Source: CBDCHC01 sp965277055 (GTDB lineage: Bacteria; Pseudomonadota; Gammaproteobacteria; PS1; Pseudothioglobaceae). From it: a stretch of DNA of 64,000 bases. The notes under the pieces were generated by a model. That model did not search any database and was not told the origin of the DNA. It worked only from the letters and a program-made list of their open reading frames with translations. The stretch covers positions 1,516,951 to 1,580,950 of the forward strand of contig OZ255703.1 of NCBI GenBank assembly GCA_965277055.1. Reading direction: 5' to 3'. Every line of letters starts with the position of its first letter. Positions within the stretch are counted from its first letter, which is position 1. Both the position numbers and the translations under genes were made by a program. Positions 17,145-26,799 of this stretch are shown piece after piece.

Positions 17145-18626
17145 ATGTTTGATAATTTAACGAATAGACTCACTAATAGTTTTAAAGCACTCAGTGGTAA
17201 TGCCAAACTGAGTGAGAAAAACATTAAAGAAGCATTAAAAGAAGTCAGAAAGTCTTTATTAGAGGCTGATGTTGCCTTTCCTGTCATTAAGGAATTTTTA
17301 AAAACTACCGAACAAAAAGCACTAGGGCTTAAAGTTGCCTCTGGATTAAACCCCAAACAAGAATTTATTAAACTTGTACAAACAGAGCTAACTCATACTA
17401 TTGGTGAGCAAGCACAGGAGCTTAATTTAAAGACTTCCCCACCAGCAGTGATTATGCTTGCAGGTCTGCAAGGTGCAGGTAAGACTACTACTATTGCAAA
17501 ATTAGCAAAATACCTAATAGAACAACACAAGAAAAAAGTAGTAGTCGTATCTGCTGATGTGTATAGACCCTCAGCTATTGAGCAACTTAAAGTTTTGAGT
17601 GAGTTAGTAGGGTGTGAATTTTTTCCTTCTACTATAGATCAAGCACCAGAGCAAATTGTTACAAAGGCTAAAGAATTTGCTCGCAAGCAATTTTATGACG
17701 TACTATTAGTCGATACCGCAGGTCGCACTACTCTTGATAGTGAGATGATGGATGAGATTAGTCGCTTACATAATAAAACCTCACCGATTGAAACGCTCTT
17801 TGTAGTAGATAGTATGACTGGGCAAGATGCTGCCCATACCGCTAAAGCATTTGGCGAAGCAATTCCTCTAACTGGTGTTATTCTAACCAAAATTGATGGT
17901 GACGCCAGAGGTGGTGCGGCACTTTCAGTAAAACAGATTACTGGTAAGCCTATTAAGTTTTTAGGAAGTGGTGAAAAAACTGATGCACTTGAAGTATTTC
18001 ACCCCGACAGATTAGTTTCTCGTATTTTGGGGATGGGTGATATTCTCTCCTTAATTGAAGAAATTGAAGCTAAAGTTGATAAGAAAAAAGCAGTGCAAAC
18101 TGCTGCCAAAATGTCTAGAGGTAAATTTGACTTTAATGATATGAAAACGCAATTAGAGCAAATGGAACAAATGGGTGGCATGGAAGCTATTATGGGCAAA
18201 ATTCCTGGTATGAGCAAAATTCCTGAGAGTGTGAAAAATAAAGCTATAGGCGAAGCCCCGCCTCAAAAAATGATAGCTATTATCAACTCTATGACTAAAA
18301 AAGAGCGTGTATATGTAAACTTATTAAACAAAGGTTCTCGCAAGCAACGTATCGCCAAAGGTTCTGGTACTACAATTCAAGATGTGAATAAACTCATTAA
18401 GCAACTGGAAAAAATGCAAAAAATGATGAAGAAAATGTCTGGCTCTAAGATGAAAAAAATGATGAGCCAATTTGGTGGTGGGATGCCAGATATGGGAGAC
18501 ATGGGGGGCACAGGCAATCCATCAGCAGGGAGTACTCCTGATTTAGCTGAACTTCAAAAAGCTATGGGTGGTATGGGCAATATGCCTTTAGGGAGTAATG
18601 GCAAACTTCCATTTAACTTTAAGTAG
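17145..18626 (+). CDS. ffh: signal recognition particle protein Ffh
   Basis: GTPase that binds signal peptides with 4.5S RNA and delivers ribosomes to FtsY. N-terminal helical N domain (FDNLTNRLTNSFKAL), GTPase G domain with P-loop GLQGAGKTTT, DTAGR and TKIDGDARGG, then the methionine-rich M domain. 493 residues; the C-terminus is longer than in E. coli (453) and ends in a Gly/Met/Asp-rich tail. Start ATG 17145 gives the family N-terminus. Confidence 0.97.
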   Translation: MFDNLTNRLTNSFKALSGNAKLSEKNIKEALKEVRKSLLEADVAFPVIKEFLKTTEQKALGLKVASGLNPKQEFIKLVQTELTHTIGEQAQELNLKTSPPAVIMLAGLQGAGKTTTIAKLAKYLIEQHKKKVVVVSADVYRPSAIEQLKVLSELVGCEFFPSTIDQAPEQIVTKAKEFARKQFYDVLLVDTAGRTTLDSEMMDEISRLHNKTSPIETLFVVDSMTGQDAAHTAKAFGEAIPLTGVILTKIDGDARGGAALSVKQITGKPIKFLGSGEKTDALEVFHPDRLVSRILGMGDILSLIEEIEAKVDKKKAVQTAAKMSRGKFDFNDMKTQLEQMEQMGGMEAIMGKIPGMSKIPESVKNKAIGEAPPQKMIAIINSMTKKERVYVNLLNKGSRKQRIAKGSGTTIQDVNKLIKQLEKMQKMMKKMSGSKMKKMMSQFGGGMPDMGDMGGTGNPSAGSTPDLAELQKAMGGMGNMPLGSNGKLPFNFK

Positions 18627-18632
18627 GCAAAT

Positions 18633-19532
18633 ATGAAATATTTAATTACTGGTGGTACAGGGTTTATCGGGACTAATGTATGTAAATCTTTAGCACATGA
18701 TGAACTCATAGTATTCACTAGGAATATATACAGAGCCGAAAGGTACTTTAGTGCTCAGGGTATAAACAACGTACGCTGTATTGATGAGTTAGCAACATTT
18801 TCTGATACTGTAGATGTAATTATTAATCTTGCAGGCAGAGGAATATTTGATAAACGCTGGTCTGATAGCTATAAGCAACAGCTAATTAATAGTCGCATAG
18901 ATACTACTCGGGCACTAAGTGATTATATAGCTCGTATACAAGTGAAACCTCAGGTGTGTATTTCTGCATCAGCTGTTGGGATTTATGGTGAACAACTTAC
19001 TCCAGTAGGAGAAGAGGGCACTCAGGGCAGTGGCTTTGCAGCAGAGTTATGCCAGTCTTGGGAAGCAGAGGCACAACGGATTACAGCACAAGGAGTGCGC
19101 ACTTGTATTATGCGTTTAGGAGTGGTCATAGGTAATGGTGGGATGCTGACCAAAACCTTGCCCAGTGTGAAATTTGGTATGGGTGCATACTTCGGGGATG
19201 GTGCTATGGCTATGCCGTGGGTGCATATCGATGATGTCGTTAAGGTGATTGTTCATCTTATTAAAGAAAATGAGAGCGGAGTATATAATGTAGTTGCTCC
19301 AGAAATTATTACCAATAAGCAATTTATGGATACTCTTGCGAGCACCATACGCCGTAAGATTCGTATGCATATGCCAAGAAAGGTGTTGCATATATTGTTT
19401 GGTGAAGGAGCAAATGAGGTGCTACTGAGTAGTCAACACCTTGTTCCATCCAGATTGCTTAATGCAAAATATGTCTTCCAACATCCTACTATCAAAAGTG
19501 CCCTACACAACACCATAGGAACAACGTATTAA
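18633..19532 (+). CDS. TIGR01777-type NAD-dependent epimerase (YfcH-like)
   Basis: Extended short-chain dehydrogenase with the NAD(P)-binding motif TGGTGFIGT at the N-terminus, NLAGRGIFDKRW and SASAVGIYG, which are typical of the YfcH/SDR39U1 group, and a C-terminal DUF1731-like end (SSQHLVPSRLL). 299 residues, as usual. Its substrate is not known in any bacterium. Six bases after ffh, so probably co-transcribed with it. Confidence 0.88.
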   Translation: MKYLITGGTGFIGTNVCKSLAHDELIVFTRNIYRAERYFSAQGINNVRCIDELATFSDTVDVIINLAGRGIFDKRWSDSYKQQLINSRIDTTRALSDYIARIQVKPQVCISASAVGIYGEQLTPVGEEGTQGSGFAAELCQSWEAEAQRITAQGVRTCIMRLGVVIGNGGMLTKTLPSVKFGMGAYFGDGAMAMPWVHIDDVVKVIVHLIKENESGVYNVVAPEIITNKQFMDTLASTIRRKIRMHMPRKVLHILFGEGANEVLLSSQHLVPSRLLNAKYVFQHPTIKSALHNTIGTTY

Positions 19533-19548
19533 AATAGACATATTTTTA

Positions 19549-19577
19549 TTGTATGTTTTCTATGTTATATGTATAAT
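19549..19577 (+). promoter_or_regulatory. sigma-70 promoter of the TRAP operon with inverted repeat
   Basis: TTGTAT (19549-19554) and TATAAT (19572-19577) are 17 bases apart. An 8-bp inverted repeat, ATGTTTTC at 19553-19560 and GAAAACAT at 19580-19587, brackets the -10 box, and the second arm runs into TTTTT. It could be an operator or, read as RNA, a terminator for the upstream gene. AGGAG precedes the dctP start. Confidence 0.6.
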
Positions 19578-19609
19578 GTGAAAACATTTTTACAACCTAG
19601 GAGAATATA

Positions 19610-20614
19610 ATGAAATATAATGTGAAACATGCTGTACTTGCTTTTGTCGGATCTATATTACTATTTAGCACTTCATTTACAGTGTCGGCAGAAGAAATTG
19701 TACTTAAATTTTCGCATGTAACTACCGAAAAAACACCAAAAGGTAAGGGTGCAATGCTGTTCAAGAAAATGGTAGAAGAGCGTCTTGCTGGTAAAGTAAA
19801 AGTTGAAGTATATCCAAGCTCACAGTTATATAATGATAATGATGTATTAAAAGCATTATTGCTTGGAGATGTACATTTAGCAGCACCATCACTTTCTAAA
19901 TTCTCTAAATTTACCGATAAATGGGCACTCTTTGATTTGCCATTCTTATTTAAGAATGCACAATCATTAAATTGCTTTACTGAGTCAGCTAAAGGACAGT
20001 TATTATTGGATGCTGCAAGTTCTAAAGGGATTAAAGGTTTGGGGTATTGGCTTAATGGTATGAAGCAAATATCTGCTAATAATCCATTACTTGAGCCAAA
20101 AGATGCAGCAGGTAATAAATTTAGAATTATGACTTCTGATGTACTTAAAGCTCAATTTGAAGCTGTAGAAGCAAACCCACAAAAAATGGCATTTTCCGAA
20201 GTATACGGTGCTCTTTCTGCTGGAGTAATTGATGGCCAAGAAAATACATGGTCCAATATTAGAACAAAAAAATTCTTTGAAGTACAAAGTGATACCACAG
20301 TATCAAATCATGGTGTACTTGAGTATGCACTTGTGACTTCTGAGAGATTTTGGAATTCATTACCTAATGATATTCGCACAGAATTAGAAGCAATTATTGC
20401 AGAAGTAACAAAACAAGTAGTTACTCTGGCTCTTGATGCAGCGGCAGAAGATATGGAATATGTCATTAATTCTGGTAAAACCAATGTACACTTCTTATCT
20501 ACAGCTAATCAACAAAAGTGGGTAGAAGCAATGAAACCAGTATGGGATAAATTTGCTGATCAAGTAGGTCGTGATAATATTGCTGCAGTACAAGCTTGTA
20601 ACGCAAAAAATTAA
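19610..20614 (+). CDS. dctP: TRAP transporter substrate-binding protein, DctP family
   Basis: Periplasmic binding protein that captures a carboxylate and presents it to the DctQM permease. A signal peptide ends near residue 28 (SFTVSAEE). The DctP-family core follows (FSHVTTEKTPKGKGA, VEVYPSSQLYND, GVIDGQENTWSNI, and a conserved Asn-Arg-type substrate region FRIMTSDV). 334 residues. First gene of dctP-dctQ-dctM. Class of substrate, probably C4-dicarboxylates or similar acids, is inferred from the family. Confidence 0.93.
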   Translation: MKYNVKHAVLAFVGSILLFSTSFTVSAEEIVLKFSHVTTEKTPKGKGAMLFKKMVEERLAGKVKVEVYPSSQLYNDNDVLKALLLGDVHLAAPSLSKFSKFTDKWALFDLPFLFKNAQSLNCFTESAKGQLLLDAASSKGIKGLGYWLNGMKQISANNPLLEPKDAAGNKFRIMTSDVLKAQFEAVEANPQKMAFSEVYGALSAGVIDGQENTWSNIRTKKFFEVQSDTTVSNHGVLEYALVTSERFWNSLPNDIRTELEAIIAEVTKQVVTLALDAAAEDMEYVINSGKTNVHFLSTANQQKWVEAMKPVWDKFADQVGRDNIAAVQACNAKN

Positions 20615-20656
20615 CCAGTTAAAAATTTCTTGTGAAGTTAATTCGCTAGTGCTACT

Positions 20657-21157
20657 ATGAGTAATATACTTACCAAATTAGAAGAATATGTTATTATTCT
20701 GTGTCTGAGTGCCATGACTATTGTTACTTTTAGTCAGGTTATTGCGCGTTATGTCTTTAATTCAGGAGCAGTTTGGGCTCTTGAATTAACAACCTATTTT
20801 TTTGCTTGGATGGTCCTGGTTGGAGCATCATATCTCATCAAAACAGGTTCGCATATCGCAGTGACTGCACTTGTTGACACCTTTAGTCCTTCTACTGCAA
20901 AATTATGCACTATATTTGCTATTTTGATGTGCATGATATTTGTAATTATTATGTTTATTGGAGCATATAACTATGTAGAACTCCTCTATATTATTGATGT
21001 TGAAATGGAAGATATGCCAATTGCAGAATGGAAGGGAAAAATTGTTCTGCCTATTGGATTTGGTTTGATGTTTGTCCGACTTATTGAAGTATTAATTGGT
21101 GTAATCAAAAATACTCATACTACTATGAGTTTTCAACATACTCACACTAAACAATAA
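20657..21157 (+). CDS. dctQ: TRAP transporter small permease subunit
   Basis: 166 residues with four membrane segments, as in DctQ. The family pattern is seen in FSQVIARYVFNSGAVWALELTTYFFAWMVL (recognisable within residues 25-54) and in the loop with KTGSHIAVTALVD. It contacts the large permease in the inner membrane. Starts 42 bases after dctP and ends three bases before dctM. Confidence 0.92.
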   Translation: MSNILTKLEEYVIILCLSAMTIVTFSQVIARYVFNSGAVWALELTTYFFAWMVLVGASYLIKTGSHIAVTALVDTFSPSTAKLCTIFAILMCMIFVIIMFIGAYNYVELLYIIDVEMEDMPIAEWKGKIVLPIGFGLMFVRLIEVLIGVIKNTHTTMSFQHTHTKQ

Positions 21158-21160
21158 TCT

Positions 21161-22459
21161 ATGGAAATCGCACTACTTTTTTTCTTATTATTTGGTCTCA
21201 TGGCCATTGGCGTTCCTGTTGCTTTTGCTTTGGGATTTTCTAGCGTAAGCATCATCATTTTATTTGGTAATGAGACAATAGCATCTCTATCTTCTCATAT
21301 TTTCCAAACTATGCAACATTATACGTTGCTCGCAATTCCTTTTTTTGTGCTTGCTTCTAGTTTTTTAACAAAAGGAGGTTCTGCCAAGCGTTTAGTGGCA
21401 TTTGCCACAAATTCTATTGGTTGGTTGCGTGGTGGGCTTCCTATGGCAAGTGTATTTGCTTGCATGATGTTCGCTGCTGTCTCTGGTTCTTCTCCGGCGA
21501 CAGTAGTTGCTATCGGCTCTATTGTAATTGGTGCAATGGTTGCTCAGGGGTATCCACAAAAATTTGCCGCAGGAGTGATTAGTAGTGCTGGTACCATGGG
21601 GATTTTAATCCCACCCTCTATTGTGATGGTGGTTTATGCTGCTGCGACTGATGTATCAGTTGGACGCATGTTTTTAGCCGGGATAATTCCAGGACTTATT
21701 ATTGGGATTGTGATGATGATTGCCATTTTTATAGTTGCGTCCTATAAGAAATATCCAAATGTACCATTTCAAGGATTTAAAGCATTAGCTAAATCTGCTC
21801 TTGATGCTTTTGGTGGATTATTCCTTATTATTATTATTATGGGTGGGATTTATGGTGGTATTTTTACCCCTACCGAAGCAGCCGCAGTAGCCGCAGTATA
21901 TGCTTTTATTTTAGGTGTATTTGTTTACCGAGATATTCCACTTAAAAAAATATCAAGTGTTATTAAAGAAGCAGGAGTAACTTCTGTGATGCTCATGTTT
22001 ATTATTTCTTGTGCAATGCTATTTGCATTTGTATTAACTAATGAACGTATCCCTCACGCTATAGCAGAGGCTATTATTGATTTTGGATTACCAGTATGGG
22101 GGTTCTTGCTTTTGGTGAATGTAGTTCTGCTCATTGCTGGGAATTTCATGGAGCCCTCTGCAGTGCTTCTCATTATGGCACCTATTTTATTTCCTATTGC
22201 GATTGAACTTGGTATTGATCCAATACATTTAGGCATTATTATGGTGGTTAATATGGAAATTGGTATGCTCACACCACCTGTGGGGTTAAATCTTTTTGTC
22301 ACTTCTAGCATTACTAAAATGCCTATTCTTGAAGTTATTAAAGCAACTTTTCCATGGCTTATTCTTATGCTTGGATTTTTGATGCTTGTGACATTTGTTC
22401 CTGAGATTTCAACATATATTCCTAATACTTTAATGGGTCCAGAAATTATTTCTCGCTAA
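21161..22459 (+). CDS. dctM: TRAP transporter large permease subunit
   Basis: 432 residues, about 12 membrane segments, Na+-driven translocating subunit. DctM signatures are present: IPFFVLASSFLTKGG, FAAVSGSSPATVVAIGSI, GILIPPSIVMV, FTPTEAAAVAAVYA and MLTPPVGLNLFV. Last gene of the TRAP operon. The downstream gene begins 99 bases later, after its own TATAAT (22526-22531), so it may be transcribed separately. Confidence 0.95.
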   Translation: MEIALLFFLLFGLMAIGVPVAFALGFSSVSIIILFGNETIASLSSHIFQTMQHYTLLAIPFFVLASSFLTKGGSAKRLVAFATNSIGWLRGGLPMASVFACMMFAAVSGSSPATVVAIGSIVIGAMVAQGYPQKFAAGVISSAGTMGILIPPSIVMVVYAAATDVSVGRMFLAGIIPGLIIGIVMMIAIFIVASYKKYPNVPFQGFKALAKSALDAFGGLFLIIIIMGGIYGGIFTPTEAAAVAAVYAFILGVFVYRDIPLKKISSVIKEAGVTSVMLMFIISCAMLFAFVLTNERIPHAIAEAIIDFGLPVWGFLLLVNVVLLIAGNFMEPSAVLLIMAPILFPIAIELGIDPIHLGIIMVVNMEIGMLTPPVGLNLFVTSSITKMPILEVIKATFPWLILMLGFLMLVTFVPEISTYIPNTLMGPEIISR

Positions 22460-22558
22460 TTATTTCATAAGGCGAACTTTATTTTTTACCCGTATTACCT
22501 TATATGGATAGATAAATATTTAGGTTATAATAGTGCATCTATTAAATGGCTTTGAAAT

Positions 22559-24844
22559 ATGATCCGTTCTATTATTAAATATAAGTATCTTGGGTTATTC
22601 GCACCTATTATTCTTGTTTTTCTGTTAGCCAATGGTACAAAATACTTAGCTTTTGGTAATGATTATCATATGTTTTTTGCTGATGATAATCCTCAACTCC
22701 TAGCATTTGATAACTTACAAGACACCTATAACAAAACTGATAGTATTGTCATTGGGCTTCGTGATACAAAGAATGGCATATTTACTGAGCAAAATCTTAG
22801 AGCAATTATCGCTCTTACCGAAGAATCATGGCAAACGCCATATTCTTCCAGAGTAGATTCAATAGCTAATTATCAATATAGTGTTTCCACTGATGATGAT
22901 ATGGTTGTAGGCGATCTTGTAGATAGTGAGCTCGCAGAGCTTGATGTTGAGAGGATTAGTGCTATTGCTGTTGGTGAAGTACTCTTAAATAACCGCTTGA
23001 TTACTTCAAAAAGAGACACTACTGCTATTAATATCACTCTAGAACTTCCTCGAAATGAAGCACAGGCTACTATTGCACAAGCCCAAGCAGTTGCTTTTGT
23101 GCGTGATTTGCGTAGCACTATTCAAGCAGAATATCCTCAGTTTGAAGTTTTTTTATCTGGTTTGATTATGCTAAATAATGCATTTCCAGAAGCAGGACAA
23201 GGAGATATACAAACTCTAGTGCCTTTATCATTTTTAATTGTATTTGTTTTGCTGATGGTACTTTTACGTAGTTTTTTGACAGTACTAGGGGCAACTTTTT
23301 TAATGGTATTTACTATTGTAGTGTCAATGGGGGTAGCAGGATATCTCGGCATGCCGATTACTCCACCAATGACTTCAATTCCAGTAATTATTCTTACTAT
23401 TAGTGTAGCAAGCTCTGTACATATAATGCTAACTTTTATTAAATATATGCGTAGCGGCATGAATAAAGAAGAGGCGTTAATACAGAGTTATAATAGTAAT
23501 ATAAAAGCGGTTTTTATTGCAAGTATTACTACTGCATTAGGGTTTTTAGGCTTAAATTTTTCTGAAGTACCACCTTTTCATGATTTGGGTAATATAGCAG
23601 CTATTGGTACATTGTTTTCGTTATTTTTGATCAGTATTTGGTTGCCAAGTTGGATTATGGTGATGCCTATTCGTATAAAAAAACATACATTTTCCTCTTC
23701 TACGGTAAGTCTTGTAGGTGAGTTTGTTATTGCTCACACGAACAAAGTGCTCGTCACCTCTGGAGCAGTAGCAATCGTGCTAATTAGTTTAATTCCGCAG
23801 AATGAAATTGATGATAATTTTGTTGAATATTTTGATGAACGAGTAGAATTTAGAACAGATGCTGATAAGGTAGATGCGTACCTCACAGGTATTGGTTCTA
23901 TTGATTATTCGTTTGAGAGTAAAGAAGAAAATGGTATTAATAATCCAGCATTTTTACAAGATGTAGATAAATTCGTCTCATGGGTACGTACTTTACCTGA
24001 GGTGAATAATGTAAGCACACTTACAGATATTGTCAAACGCCTAAATAAAAACATGCATGGTGATGATGAGTCGTATTACACTCTACCAGAGCATCGAGAT
24101 TTGAGTGCACAGTATTTATTACTGTATGAAATGAGTTTGCCGTATGGACTTGATTTAAATAATCAGATTAATACTGATAAATCAGCAATCAGAGTTTCTG
24201 TTAATTTGAAAAATACCAGCTCTAAGGGCTATATTACTCTCAGTGAAAAAATAGACGCTTGGTTATTAGAGCATACGCCACAAATTCACACCGAAGGTGC
24301 TTCGCCCTCTATTATGTTTGCACATATTGGTAAACGCAATGTGAATGCAATGTTGGTAGGTACTGTGATTACTTTAATTGGAATTTCATTATTATTAATA
24401 TTTTTCTTGGGCTCAGTAAAAATTGGACTTATCTCTTTTATTCCTAATCTGATTCCTGCCGCTATGGCATTTGGCTTATGGTCACTCACTGATGGCACTA
24501 TTACTATGGCACTTTCGGTGGTATCCTCTATTACTCTTGGAATTATTGTTGATGACACGGTACACTTTTTGGCACAGTTTAATCATGCTTTGAAAAAACT
24601 CGGCAAAAATGCTAAAGATAGTGTGCGATACGCCTTTGAACATGTAGGAAATGCACTCGTAGTTTCTAGTATTGCCCTGAGTGCTGGATTTATGGTATTG
24701 ATGTATTCTGTGTTTAAAATTAATTCTGCTATGGGCGAATTAACTACGTATATTATTATTATCGCCTTAGTTATGGACTTACTGCTCTTACCAGCAGTCT
24801 TATTAAAACTCTATGCTAATCACCAACCTAAGGAGCAATCATGA
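22559..24844 (+). CDS. RND-superfamily (MMPL-type) exporter
   Basis: 761 residues with two repeats, each consisting of a large periplasmic loop and about six membrane segments, as in MMPL/HpnN-type transporters driven by protons. The second half shows GIIVDDTVHFLAQFNHA, the conserved Asp-Asp of the proton-relay helix; the first half shows VASSVHIMLTFIKY. No periplasmic adaptor of the HlyD type is adjacent; instead the gene overlaps a LolA-like gene by four bases and then an outer-membrane protein gene. This suggests lipid or hydrophobic cargo moved to the outer membrane. A TATAAT at 22526-22531 is the likely promoter element. Confidence 0.88.
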   Translation: MIRSIIKYKYLGLFAPIILVFLLANGTKYLAFGNDYHMFFADDNPQLLAFDNLQDTYNKTDSIVIGLRDTKNGIFTEQNLRAIIALTEESWQTPYSSRVDSIANYQYSVSTDDDMVVGDLVDSELAELDVERISAIAVGEVLLNNRLITSKRDTTAINITLELPRNEAQATIAQAQAVAFVRDLRSTIQAEYPQFEVFLSGLIMLNNAFPEAGQGDIQTLVPLSFLIVFVLLMVLLRSFLTVLGATFLMVFTIVVSMGVAGYLGMPITPPMTSIPVIILTISVASSVHIMLTFIKYMRSGMNKEEALIQSYNSNIKAVFIASITTALGFLGLNFSEVPPFHDLGNIAAIGTLFSLFLISIWLPSWIMVMPIRIKKHTFSSSTVSLVGEFVIAHTNKVLVTSGAVAIVLISLIPQNEIDDNFVEYFDERVEFRTDADKVDAYLTGIGSIDYSFESKEENGINNPAFLQDVDKFVSWVRTLPEVNNVSTLTDIVKRLNKNMHGDDESYYTLPEHRDLSAQYLLLYEMSLPYGLDLNNQINTDKSAIRVSVNLKNTSSKGYITLSEKIDAWLLEHTPQIHTEGASPSIMFAHIGKRNVNAMLVGTVITLIGISLLLIFFLGSVKIGLISFIPNLIPAAMAFGLWSLTDGTITMALSVVSSITLGIIVDDTVHFLAQFNHALKKLGKNAKDSVRYAFEHVGNALVVSSIALSAGFMVLMYSVFKINSAMGELTTYIIIIALVMDLLLLPAVLLKLYANHQPKEQS

Positions 24845-25614
24845 TTAAACTTTTCACTTTTTTTATACTTGTTTTTAGTTCGTTTGCGTTTGCAGATGAC
24901 CCCGCAAAAGGGCTAGCAATTGCTACTGAAGTTGATGCTAGAGATACAGGTTGGATGGATTCCTCTGTCACCATGAATATGACGCTTATTGACCGCAAAG
25001 GTCGTGAATCCACTAGAGAAATTAAAAGTAAAACATTAGAAGTGCTTGATGATGGTGATAAATCTTTAAGTCTCTTTGAGTCTCCACGTGATGTTAAAGG
25101 GACGGCAATGCTCACGTTTTCTCATAGGCTTGATGCTGATGAGCAGTGGCTGTATTTGCCTGCATTAAAGCGGGTAAAGCGAATCTCTTCACGTAATAAA
25201 TCTGGTCCGTTCATGGGGAGTGAATTTGCTTATGAAGATATTTCCTCTCAAGAGGTTGAGAAATTTGCCCACACCTATTTACGCGATGATGTAGTTGGAG
25301 AGACTGCAGTATTTGTGACTCAACGAGTACCAAAATATAAATTTAGTGGTTATACCAAACAAATTGCTTATATTGATAAAGAGCGTTATATTCCTGTAAA
25401 AATTGAATATTATGATCGTAAGGATGCGTTACTAAAAACCTTAGTGATGAGTGACTATCAGCAATACTTGGGTAAATATTGGCGAGCAGGTACGCTAACC
25501 ATGACTAATCATCAAAATGGTAAAAAAACAATTCTAAATTTTGAAGGATATGCGTTTAACACTGGACTTACCGATAATGACTTTAAATCTTCTAAACTCA
25601 AAAGACTTCGCTAA
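24841..25614 (+). CDS. outer-membrane lipoprotein-sorting-like periplasmic protein
   Basis: 257 residues with a signal peptide ending at SFAFADDP. The fold is that of the LolA-like family commonly annotated outer membrane lipoprotein-sorting protein: MTLIDRKGRESTREI, LSLFESPRDVKGTAML, QWLYLPALKRVKRIS, FMGSEFAYEDIS, IPVKIEYYD. ATGA overlap with the RND gene and TAATG overlap with the next gene show tight coupling. Such proteins probably shuttle lipid between the RND pump and the outer membrane; cargo unknown. Confidence 0.85.
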   Translation: MIKLFTFFILVFSSFAFADDPAKGLAIATEVDARDTGWMDSSVTMNMTLIDRKGRESTREIKSKTLEVLDDGDKSLSLFESPRDVKGTAMLTFSHRLDADEQWLYLPALKRVKRISSRNKSGPFMGSEFAYEDISSQEVEKFAHTYLRDDVVGETAVFVTQRVPKYKFSGYTKQIAYIDKERYIPVKIEYYDRKDALLKTLVMSDYQQYLGKYWRAGTLTMTNHQNGKKTILNFEGYAFNTGLTDNDFKSSKLKRLR

Positions 25615-26693
25615 TGCGCACCAGTGTATTTGTTTTCGGTGTTCTGTATAGCTTCTCTGTGCTAGCAGAGCAACAAGTAACTCTAAACAATACTGCCTTT
25701 AACAATGCTTCGGCAGAACAAAGTATCAGTTTTATCTTTAAAGATACGCTTGATATAGATGATTCTTGGTATTTGATGATAGATACTGAGTTTTTTACTC
25801 ATCGTGATGACACCTCGCACCTTAACCCACGAGAATTTAAACTTCAGTATGAAGCTGATAAATATGGGATAAGTTTAGGTTATGATACGATTTTCTGGGG
25901 AGTAAGTGAGACGTACAACCCTGTTGATATATTAAATCGTAAGAATATACTCACAGGCTATGATGGCAAAGATAAACATGGTGAACTGATGCTTTCTGGT
26001 AGTTATTTTTTTGCAGAGAGTACGTTGAGTGGCTATATACTTCCTCGGTTTGATGAGCAACAATATCTTGATATAGAGTCAGTTTCAGGCATGCAAATTC
26101 GCTCACACCATGAGGAACAAAATAATCCAACGTATGGATTGCGCTATGCAACTACCATTGATGCAATTGATCTTGGACTGAGTTATGTTCATGGCACAAG
26201 CAGAGAACCATTCTTAATTTCTCAGGGCAATAATATATTTGATGCTCAATACCCCGCTATTACTCAATATGGGATAGATGCACAATATACTACAGAAACC
26301 ACCTTATACAAACTTGAATATGCAAGTAGAGAGAGTAATAATACTCATGCATATCTAGCCAATGTAGGGTTAGAATACATTTTTGTGACTGATATTGAAA
26401 TAAGTGCCATACTGGAGTTAATGCGTAGTGACTTCTCAAATACCATTTATCAAAATGATATTATGCTTGGCAGTAGATTTGATTTTGCAAATGAAAGTGG
26501 GACTGAAGGTATTATCTCACTGATATATGACAGAGATTATTCTTCTATGATTACTACACTTTCTATGAGTAGCAGAATAGAGGAGAGTACTAAAATCGAG
26601 TTTGATGTGGCAGTATTTAATGCAGATGCAGAAGATACATTATTAAATAATCAAAAAGATAGTGCTTCTATAACTTTGCACTATTATTTCTAA
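25614..26693 (+). CDS. outer-membrane beta-barrel protein
   Basis: 359 residues with a signal peptide ending near LAEQQ and alternating hydrophobic/polar strands through the whole length, ending in an aromatic residue (LHYYF), the classic terminal signal for barrel insertion. The stretch YGISLGYDTIFWGVSETYNPVDILNRKN resembles the DUF1302-like proteins found beside RND/LolA-like genes. Overlaps its upstream neighbour by one base. Likely the outer-membrane end of the three-gene export system. Confidence 0.75.
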   Translation: MRTSVFVFGVLYSFSVLAEQQVTLNNTAFNNASAEQSISFIFKDTLDIDDSWYLMIDTEFFTHRDDTSHLNPREFKLQYEADKYGISLGYDTIFWGVSETYNPVDILNRKNILTGYDGKDKHGELMLSGSYFFAESTLSGYILPRFDEQQYLDIESVSGMQIRSHHEEQNNPTYGLRYATTIDAIDLGLSYVHGTSREPFLISQGNNIFDAQYPAITQYGIDAQYTTETTLYKLEYASRESNNTHAYLANVGLEYIFVTDIEISAILELMRSDFSNTIYQNDIMLGSRFDFANESGTEGIISLIYDRDYSSMITTLSMSSRIEESTKIEFDVAVFNADAEDTLLNNQKDSASITLHYYF

Positions 26694-26749
26694 TGATAAA
26701 GTAAATATTCACTATTTGAAATTAGTATAATATTCGTGGGTATTCTTTT

Positions 26750-26772
26750 GATGAAAATATTATAATTTCATC
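26750..26772. other. perfect 7-bp stem-loop between the RND operon and sdhC
   Basis: GATGAAA (26750-26756) and TTTCATC (26766-26772) enclose nine A/T bases. It lies 57 bases after the barrel-protein stop and 28 before the sdhC start. No T-run follows, so it is not a good terminator; it may be an operator or RNA element. A TATAAT at 26726-26731 just upstream is a candidate -10 box. Confidence 0.3.
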
Positions 26773-26799
26773 CATTAAAATTTTATTCCTAAATTTCAT

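Noticed and set aside
22460..22558. Terminator after dctM from ATAAGG/CCTTAT
   Set aside because: Six-base stem with a loop of about 30 bases and no T-run.
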